This document shows positions 5,691 to 10,640 of a stretch of 10,640 bases of DNA, one piece after another. Under the pieces are notes generated by a model. It did no database searches. It was given only the letters and a program-made list of their open reading frames with translations, and was not told the origin of the DNA. The DNA comes from Opitutia bacterium UBA7441. GTDB lineage: Bacteria > Verrucomicrobiota > Verrucomicrobiia > Opitutales > Coraliomargaritaceae. Numbering within the stretch: position 1 is the stretch's first letter; each line of letters begins with the position of its first letter. The position numbers were made by a program, and so were the translations under genes. The stretch lies in contig DLQD01000078.1 of the NCBI GenBank assembly GCA_002480015.1, forward strand, positions 3,988 through 14,627. Reading direction: 5' to 3'.

Positions 5691-7049
5691 TCAGCTATTG
5701 CGGATCAGCGCTTTTTCGATGAGCGGCAGCATCTTGCCGCGGCGGAAAAGGGTGACTTGGCCAGTGCTGCCGGAAACGACAATACAGAGACAGTCAATGG
5801 CCTGCGTAATAGATGCGGCGGCGGCGTGGCGACTACCGAGCCCGCTGGGCAGATCGTGGGTGTAGTCCGGCGCATGGATGAGCGAACCGGCAGAGACAAG
5901 CACTCCATCGCCGCGAATGATGAAAGCACCATCGATTGAAGACAGCTCTTTGACCGTCTCATCCATAAAGGGGTTGAGAATATTACGGTCTTCATCTTTG
6001 TATCCAAAAAATGGATTCAAAATGAGCGGCTTGGTGTATTGGGAAATCTCATCGGCATTACCAAGCGTAAAGAGACAGCCCACCGGGTGCCCTTCGCGGC
6101 CTTCGACGGCGAGCTCAGTAGCGATCGCGAGCACACGCTCGATCACTTCCGGCTTCACGCTGGCGGGCAGCATATCAGCCTTGCTAGCGAGCATGGTATC
6201 GAACTCGCGCTCGACATCGACGACGGTGATACTGTCGAACTGGTTGCTTTGCGGGAGTCCACCGATACAACAGAGGCGCTCGTGGCTGGAAAAGATTCCC
6301 CGTGTCAGACCGATGAGTACCGCGCTACGAAGTTGAGAGAAACGGTGATTACTATAGGAACGGATCGGGATAACGGCATCAATCTCCTCCCGCTCGGCGG
6401 CAGCCTCGGACGTGCCTTGCGCGATGAGCACGGTCTTGAAATCACTAAAGGCTTTACCCACTTCGACGCCACCGCCGAAGGTGTCGGCAAAAACCAGAAC
6501 AGCGGTGCACTGCGCACCCTTGGCAATCTTAGCGGCCTCGCGGAGTATGAGATTGTTGAAGCGGTTATGCCGACGACGCGGCTTACCCTCTTCGCCAGCA
6601 AATACGTGCTTCAACTCCTTTTGGAAATCGCTAATGCTACCAGCCAACTTAAGGCGCTCCATGTGACTGGCATCTTGAAAGACCCGCGCCAAAGAAGCCA
6701 AGCTGTAGAGGTAACTGCGAGTGTTCTCGGAGGCAAGAAGCAGAAAGATAAAGCGAATCTCCTGATACTCTTTTTGGCCGTCGTAAACAAGGCCATCAGG
6801 ACAACGACCGACAGCGATCATATAAGGACGCTTCATTTTAACTCGGGCGTGCGGCAGGCAAACACCATTGCCTAGATAGGTCGTCATTTGACGCTCGCGA
6901 TCCAGCAGCTCAGCGAGCAAACCCTTCTTCGTGAGGCCGCGTTCTTTACTGATATCGCAGACGCTGAGTAGTTCCGAGACAGCGCTTTCAAAATCCGTGC
7001 TTTGAATGTCTATGACACGGGATTTGGCGATGTATCTGTCTATGCGCAT
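5691..7049 (-). CDS. Three-domain PTS EIIA / PK-C-like / diadenylate cyclase (DacZ-like DAC) fusion
   Basis: This 452-residue protein probably makes cyclic di-AMP from two ATP. Residues about 1-150 resemble a PTS EIIA type-2 (fructose/mannitol/PtsN) domain, with GLLAELLDRERQMTTYLGNG (43-62) leading to VCLPHAR (63-69). His67 is the expected phosphorylation site. Residues about 165-288 (LREAAKIAKGAQCTAVLVFA onward) look like the alpha/beta C-terminal domain of pyruvate kinase, as in archaeal DacZ/CdaZ. Residues about 300-445 form the DisA_N (DAC) domain. They include HPVGCLFTLG (321-330), the DGA motif (Asp373-Ala375) and GLGSRHAAAASIT (403-415), the counterpart of the RHR motif, here reading Arg407-His408-Ala409. 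No transmembrane segment or DNA-binding HhH domain is seen, so it is neither CdaA nor DisA in layout and is likely cytoplasmic. Domain identities come from motif recognition; the middle one is the least certain. trpA follows after 13 bp. No EIIB/EIIC or Hpr gene is nearby, which suggests a regulatory EIIA. No Shine-Dalgarno motif precedes the ATG. Confidence 0.87.
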   Translation of the reverse strand: MRIDRYIAKSRVIDIQSTDFESAVSELLSVCDISKERGLTKKGLLAELLDRERQMTTYLGNGVCLPHARVKMKRPYMIAVGRCPDGLVYDGQKEYQEIRFIFLLLASENTRSYLYSLASLARVFQDASHMERLKLAGSISDFQKELKHVFAGEEGKPRRRHNRFNNLILREAAKIAKGAQCTAVLVFADTFGGGVEVGKAFSDFKTVLIAQGTSEAAAEREEIDAVIPIRSYSNHRFSQLRSAVLIGLTRGIFSSHERLCCIGGLPQSNQFDSITVVDVEREFDTMLASKADMLPASVKPEVIERVLAIATELAVEGREGHPVGCLFTLGNADEISQYTKPLILNPFFGYKDEDRNILNPFMDETVKELSSIDGAFIIRGDGVLVSAGSLIHAPDYTHDLPSGLGSRHAAAASITQAIDCLCIVVSGSTGQVTLFRRGKMLPLIEKALIRNS

Positions 7050-7106
7050 GTAGGCGTGATCGAAACGTTGAAAATCGGGGGTTAAAATGCGTTACTCAAA
7101 AGTTTT

Positions 7107-7136
7107 ACAATAGTTCGCCTAACTGGCAACTGCCAA
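7107..7136 (-). promoter_or_regulatory. Candidate sigma-70-type promoter for the EIIA-DAC gene
   Basis: On the minus strand, TTGGCA (7136-7131) and TATTGT (7112-7107) are separated by 18 nt. They match 5 of 6 and 4 of 6 consensus bases. The site lies about 58 bp upstream of the EIIA-DAC start. The -35 element is part of the heptad repeat at 7121-7148, and a second TTGGCA lies 7 bp further upstream, so changes in repeat number would move the -35 element. Weak evidence from a short match only. Confidence 0.3.
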
Positions 7137-7148
7137 CTGCCAACTATA
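7121..7148. repeat. 7-bp tandem repeat (AACTGCC-type) between nuoA and the EIIA-DAC gene
   Basis: Four heptads in register read aactggc, aactgcc, aactgcc, aactata. They lie in the 143-bp spacer (7050-7192) and run into an alternating TA tract (atatata). This is the second 7-bp-period repeat in the window. It resembles short tandemly repeated intergenic sequences of other bacteria, but the function is unknown. It may overlap the promoter of the EIIA-DAC gene. Confidence 0.6.
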
Positions 7149-7192
7149 TATAGATTCATACATAGAGCCGTGATTAGACCTGGGCCGTGCGT

Positions 7193-7567
7193 TTACTGAT
7201 CCCACTCGATCGCGCCCTTTTTCAATTCGTAGAAAAGTCCGAGCACGAGAACGAAAAGGAAAAAGAAAACAGGCAGAAGAATCGGCAGGCTTGCCGCCAA
7301 AAACTCGCGAAAGACGAGCACCCAGGGGATCAGGAAAACGACTTCGATATCAAACAGGATAAAGAGCATCGCAGTGACGTAGAACTTGACTGCAAAACGG
7401 GCGTGCCCGGAACCTTCGGCCAACATGCCGCACTCGTAGGGGGTGTTTTTAATCGCAGTATCGGTGCCGCGCTGCCCAAAAATATGCGACGCGACAAGGA
7501 CCACCGCGCCGATACTGGCGGCGAGCGAAATTTGAACAAGGATCGGATAGTAGTCCGCGATTTGCAT
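7193..7567 (-). CDS. nuoA: NADH-quinone oxidoreductase subunit A
   Basis: NuoA (ND3/NdhC homologue) is a small membrane subunit of respiratory complex I, which transfers electrons from NADH to quinone and pumps protons. The 124 residues carry the family signature PYECG (43-47) and the conserved second helix KFYVTAMLFILFDIEVVFL (61-79) followed by PW. Three hydrophobic segments are seen at about 8-29, 62-85 and 91-113, the standard topology. The loop between helices 1 and 2, with the conserved Cys46, is the quinone-channel loop. Complex I genes normally form a nuoA-N cluster with nuoB next. Here the downstream neighbour is the EIIA-DAC gene and the upstream one is the DUF362 gene, so nuoA stands alone in the window. 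No Shine-Dalgarno motif precedes the ATG, and the 76-bp upstream spacer holds no clear promoter. Confidence 0.95.
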   Translation of the reverse strand: MQIADYYPILVQISLAASIGAVVLVASHIFGQRGTDTAIKNTPYECGMLAEGSGHARFAVKFYVTAMLFILFDIEVVFLIPWVLVFREFLAASLPILLPVFFFLFVLVLGLFYELKKGAIEWDQ

Positions 7568-7643
7568 AGTTGTGCGATGGAAGTGTGCTTTAGCGGTGAA
7601 TTCAAGGCGTTTCTACGGATAAAGGCAGAAAGTATTGCAACGA

Positions 7644-8753
7644 CTACCAAGGAGTGATCCGGCGAAGCCAGGATTCCTTCGGCAGCAGGGCAGGGACAGG
7701 ATCGACGACCTCAGGCTTTAAGCGCACACGGACGCCATCTTCCGGCAGAGGCAGTTGGCGAATGCGGATACGCTCGCGCTCGAACTCGCCAAGCCCGAGG
7801 CTGGCAGCAAAAGGCAGCTGTCGCGGCATGGGCTGGATCTCGGGAAAACCTTCGAGCACACGCATGGCATTCATCCGGTCATAGAGGAGCCGATCCACCG
7901 CTACAGGGTCACTGCTCATCCAAAGACGCGGCTCGGAGCGGGTGTAGATCGAATTAAAGAAAGGACCGCCAATGAATTGGTAGCGTTCGAGCGAAACGAA
8001 GTTGAGCACGAGGCGCTCCTCCAACTCGGGAATGGCGGCGATTTCAGCGACAGCAGCCGAAGCGGTGGCCTGGTTGACCAAGAAGCGGCGACTGTTGCTC
8101 ACGTTCCAGAGCGTGGCATTGGCGAGTGCGCCGTCGATACCGAGGGAAGGATCGTCCGCAGCCACGGCTAGGTTGATCCAGAAGTCCACGTCGAAGATGA
8201 GCGGCTTGGGCAGAAAACTCTTACGCCCCTGCGAGCCTTCGGCGAGTTGCGATGAGCCGAGCGCCTCATTGAAGAGTTGCGGCTCCTGCTGCATAGCCGG
8301 AGGGAGAGGACTGTCATAGAACCATTCAGAATCGAAGTATCCCTCGCAATCTAAAGCGATGACTGGACAGCCCTCGAACGCTCCCCCCGAGAGACTCAAC
8401 GGCGGCATCACTCCGGCCTCGCGCAGATTGTAGGCCGAGTCGTCGAGGATGAGGATCGAGCGGCGCTCGTAGCCACGAGCCTCCAAAGCCTCCACGAGCG
8501 CGCGGATCAACTGCAGTGGCGTACTCAACCCAGCACGCCCGCGAGTGTTGATCTTCAGGGCGACTTTACCTCGCATGCCTGGCTTCAAATCCTGACCCAC
8601 TTCGCGCTCATAGGCCTCAATCAGGGCCGTGACTTCCGTCGAGTAGAGACTGCCGGCCGCGATCGGCGACTCCCAAACCAGCCCAAGCGGGGCTCGGGGA
8701 ACCAAATTCGCTGAGGCGACACTCATCGAACAAAAGGCAATCCATGACACCAT
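7644..8753 (-). CDS. DUF362 domain-containing protein, probably exported
   Basis: The protein (369 residues from the ATG at 8753) shows features of the DUF362 family, which is poorly characterised and sometimes associated with iron-sulfur proteins. These include KVALKINTRGRAG (63-75), LIRALVEALEARGY (82-95) followed by ILILDDS (100-106), FDVDFWINLAVAADDPSLGI (187-206) and LWMSSDPVAVDRLLYDRM (277-294). No ferredoxin-type cysteine cluster is present. The N-terminus MVSWIAFCSMSVASANLVP is hydrophobic with a plausible signal-peptidase site after ASA, suggesting export. The positive charge expected ahead of such a signal comes only from an upstream in-frame start: TTG at 8765 (MSLR...) or GTG at 8789 (MDSLWRLGLSLR...). 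The open frame runs to 8912 but would then overlap the divergent lipoprotein gene. Start choice is therefore uncertain by up to 12 codons. The function is unknown. Confidence 0.8.
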   Translation of the reverse strand: MVSWIAFCSMSVASANLVPRAPLGLVWESPIAAGSLYSTEVTALIEAYEREVGQDLKPGMRGKVALKINTRGRAGLSTPLQLIRALVEALEARGYERRSILILDDSAYNLREAGVMPPLSLSGGAFEGCPVIALDCEGYFDSEWFYDSPLPPAMQQEPQLFNEALGSSQLAEGSQGRKSFLPKPLIFDVDFWINLAVAADDPSLGIDGALANATLWNVSNSRRFLVNQATASAAVAEIAAIPELEERLVLNFVSLERYQFIGGPFFNSIYTRSEPRLWMSSDPVAVDRLLYDRMNAMRVLEGFPEIQPMPRQLPFAASLGLGEFERERIRIRQLPLPEDGVRVRLKPEVVDPVPALLPKESWLRRITPW

Positions 8754-8874
8754 CCGTAGAGACAAGCCTAGCCGCCACAGGCTATCCACTTGACAGCAAT
8801 ACAGTGGAAGCGAAAGTGATAACTTCGCCGTTTTGTTGCTAAACGCACTCACAGCCCGTAGACAACTCCCGCCC
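8754..8874. promoter_or_regulatory. Divergent spacer between the DUF362 and TPR-lipoprotein genes
   Basis: These 121 bp separate two genes transcribed away from each other, so promoters for both are expected. A perfect -35 hexamer TTGACA lies at 8790-8795 on the plus strand, but the best -10-like match (TGATAA, 8817-8822) is 21 nt away, wider than the usual 16-18. If the DUF362 gene uses GTG 8789 as its start, the spacer shrinks to 85 bp. Confidence 0.3.
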
Positions 8875-10623
8875 ATGTTAAAAGCAAACTTCAAAAGCGC
8901 ATTCTTTATCACACTGCTCTCGACCCTGATTTTGCTCGCAGGTTGCAGCAGTCCCGAAGAAAAAAAAGCTGCTCAAATCAAAGAAGCCCACCATCTCGCC
9001 GAGGGAGGCGACAGCGCTCAGGCGCTCGAGCTCCTCGAAACCCTCTCCGCACAATACCCCAACGACATCGAGATCCTCAACTCGATCGGCCAAATCTACG
9101 CCGCTGAGGGTGACACCAGCATGGCGGCATTTTTCCTAGAACAAGCCTACCTACAGGCACCCGACGATATTGAAAGACTCTTCCAAGCCTACCAAAGCCT
9201 CGAAGCCGCCAAGCAACCGGCTGGCCACCTGCTAGAGACGCTCAGCACTCAAGCGCCCGAAGCAATGACCCCCGACCTCTGGATCCGCCTCGGGCAAATT
9301 CGCCATGCCGAGAACAAGCTACAACCCTCGCTCGATGCCTATCTGAAAGGTGTCGATCCTGAAAAGGCCAAACCGTCCTCTGAAGTCGCAGCGTCGATCG
9401 GGCAGCTCTTCGTCAAAGTCGGCAACTTGCCTCAAGCCGAAGCTTGGCTCGAAATGGCGGCCGACAGCGATGACCCCAACGCATTGACCGCACTCTTCGG
9501 CCTGCTCGAAATCAACCTCCGCCAGAAAGACTGGGCAGGTGCCGAAGCGATTATTGCCCAACTCGACAAACAGTTCCCCGGCGCAGTTGAAGCCAGCCAG
9601 TGGCAACAAGCCCGCAAGGATCTCGTCCGTTGGCGCACAACCCAGGATGCAATGCAAGCCAAACTCGCCAAAGCAGAGGCGGAGAAAACAGCTGCCGAGG
9701 CAAATGCAGGGACCGCTACCCTAGCCGAAACCGAAACCGAAGCGGCTCAGAGGGAAGCTATCGATCAAGGGAGTGCAGACAACGAAACCACTGGCGAGGG
9801 TAAGGCTCAAGTGATCGCTGATCTCGAAGCCGCCGAGGCGATGGCCAATGCGCCGGCTATTGAAACGGAGATACCAGAAGGCGAAGCGGATGGCCTCGCA
9901 ATCGAAGGCGAAGCCGTGCAAGCCGGCAGTCAAGCGATCAACTTCGATCCCAGCATAGTCATCGAACCGGCCGACCCAGAAATCACTTTTGAAGTCAGCT
10001 ACGATCCAGCCCCCACCGCCGGATCGACGACCGACTCCGTGGATAACAACCCTGCGGACGAATCCTCGACAGCCATGCCCGCAGCGCCCGCGGGTCTTAC
10101 AGAGGCGGTCCCGCCCGTGGAAATGAATACCGCAGCCGAGCCAATCCGCCCGAGCGAACGCCCCCGCACGATCGAAGAGCTCCTCGCCGATGCCGAGATG
10201 GCCGAACTCGACCGCGATTTCACATCCGCCATTCGGCAATATTGGGCGGCGATCAACATCGCTAACAACCGCGCCGAGATCTGGAACCTTCTGTCTCGCG
10301 CCTACCTCGTCGACGGCCAGCTCAATAATGCCGAGACCGCCGCCCTTGAAGCCGTGCGCCTCGAGCCGAGCGTAGTCGCCTACACGCTCGACTATCTCCG
10401 CGTCGCCCAGCGCACGAAGGAGCCCGTCGCCTTCCTCGCCCAACTGGAGACCGCCTACGATCGCTTCCCCGACAGCCCCGAAATCACCCTCTCACTGGCA
10501 CGCGCCCACGAACGCATTTCCGAGCAAACCGAGACCGCACGCAATCTCTACCTCCGATTCATCGATATCGCCCCGAATCACCCGCTGGTCCCCGAGGCCA
10601 GGGCAGCCGCCGCTCGGCTATAG
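8875..10623 (+). CDS. Tetratricopeptide-repeat lipoprotein with a long acidic linker
   Basis: From the ATG at 8875 the protein has 582 residues and starts with a lipoprotein signal: Lys3/Lys7, a hydrophobic core, and the lipobox LLAGC with Cys24 as the lipidation site. Ser follows the Cys, so by the E. coli +2 rule it would go to the outer membrane. Residues about 32-255 form helical TPR-like repeats, for example ALELLETLSAQYPND (50-64), EILNSIGQIYAAEGD (66-80) and VAASIGQLFVKVGNLPQAEA (171-190). Residues about 258-430 are low-complexity, rich in Ala, Glu, Thr and Pro, beginning with a possible coiled-coil stretch. A second TPR block runs from about 432 to 582 (ADAEMAELDRDFTSAIRQYW, NLLSRAYLVDGQLNNAETAA). 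TPR lipoproteins usually scaffold protein complexes in the envelope; the partner is unknown. An in-frame TTG at 8833 would add 14 residues that spoil the signal peptide, so I reject it. The gene is divergent from the DUF362 gene. Confidence 0.9.
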   Translation: MLKANFKSAFFITLLSTLILLAGCSSPEEKKAAQIKEAHHLAEGGDSAQALELLETLSAQYPNDIEILNSIGQIYAAEGDTSMAAFFLEQAYLQAPDDIERLFQAYQSLEAAKQPAGHLLETLSTQAPEAMTPDLWIRLGQIRHAENKLQPSLDAYLKGVDPEKAKPSSEVAASIGQLFVKVGNLPQAEAWLEMAADSDDPNALTALFGLLEINLRQKDWAGAEAIIAQLDKQFPGAVEASQWQQARKDLVRWRTTQDAMQAKLAKAEAEKTAAEANAGTATLAETETEAAQREAIDQGSADNETTGEGKAQVIADLEAAEAMANAPAIETEIPEGEADGLAIEGEAVQAGSQAINFDPSIVIEPADPEITFEVSYDPAPTAGSTTDSVDNNPADESSTAMPAAPAGLTEAVPPVEMNTAAEPIRPSERPRTIEELLADAEMAELDRDFTSAIRQYWAAINIANNRAEIWNLLSRAYLVDGQLNNAETAALEAVRLEPSVVAYTLDYLRVAQRTKEPVAFLAQLETAYDRFPDSPEITLSLARAHERISEQTETARNLYLRFIDIAPNHPLVPEARAAAARL

Positions 10624-10640
10624 GCTCGCTGCGCGGAGTG

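Noticed and set aside
6039..6875. A 278-codon plus-strand open frame antisense to the EIIA-DAC gene
   Set aside because: The minus strand carries recognisable EIIA and DAC motifs. The plus-strand product has no recognisable features.
8790..8822. Promoter from the perfect -35 hexamer TTGACA
   Set aside because: No acceptable -10 element lies at 16-18 nt; the nearest, TGATAA, is 21 nt away. It is mentioned only as a spacer detail.
8833..8874. TTG start at 8833 for the TPR lipoprotein
   Set aside because: It would place 14 extra residues with two Arg ahead of an otherwise ideal lipoprotein signal peptide starting at 8875.

Overview
The window is 10.6 kb of GC-rich, densely coding bacterial chromosome. 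It holds nine protein genes that I consider real, no RNA genes, no insertion sequence and no CRISPR array. Gene content, a diadenylate cyclase of archaeal DacZ-like layout, scattered housekeeping genes (lone trpA, lone nuoA), a palindromic intergenic repeat and the near absence of Shine-Dalgarno sequences suggest Verrucomicrobiota, perhaps class Opitutae (Coraliomargarita/Puniceicoccales type). This is inference from general resemblance, not from a search. HemF and a complex I subunit point to an organism able to respire oxygen.

Layout. Positions 1-103: AT-rich spacer. 104-1612 (+): biotin-dependent carboxyltransferase of the PycB/OadA type, which ends before any biotinyl domain. 1633-1805: two tandem 76-bp units bounded by 11-bp inverted repeats, filling the gap between convergent genes. 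1809-2705 (-): atypical SDR-family NAD(P)-binding epimerase-like protein. 2821-3741 (+) and 3771-4802 (+): hemF and hemE, consecutive heme-synthesis steps, encoded in the reverse of pathway order. 4865-5677 (-): trpA. 5691-7049 (-): a three-domain protein with an N-terminal PTS EIIA domain, a pyruvate-kinase-C-like middle domain and a C-terminal diadenylate cyclase (DAC) domain. 7193-7567 (-): nuoA. 7644-8753 (-): DUF362 protein with a probable signal peptide. 8875-10623 (+): TPR lipoprotein, divergent from the DUF362 gene.

How the genes relate. hemF-hemE is the clearest functional pair and likely an operon. nuoA, the EIIA-DAC gene and trpA lie in the same direction; trpA follows the EIIA-DAC gene after only 13 bp and is probably co-transcribed with it. 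nuoA is separated from it by 143 bp containing a heptad repeat and a candidate promoter. TrpA and NuoA normally work in complexes whose other subunits are not encoded here.

The item most worth following up is the EIIA/PK-C/DAC fusion. It would place c-di-AMP synthesis under the potential control of a phosphorylatable PTS histidine (His67). Secondary points are the missing biotinyl domain, the 76-bp tandem palindromic repeat, two independent 7-bp-period repeats in spacers, and the lack of Shine-Dalgarno motifs at all nine chosen starts.
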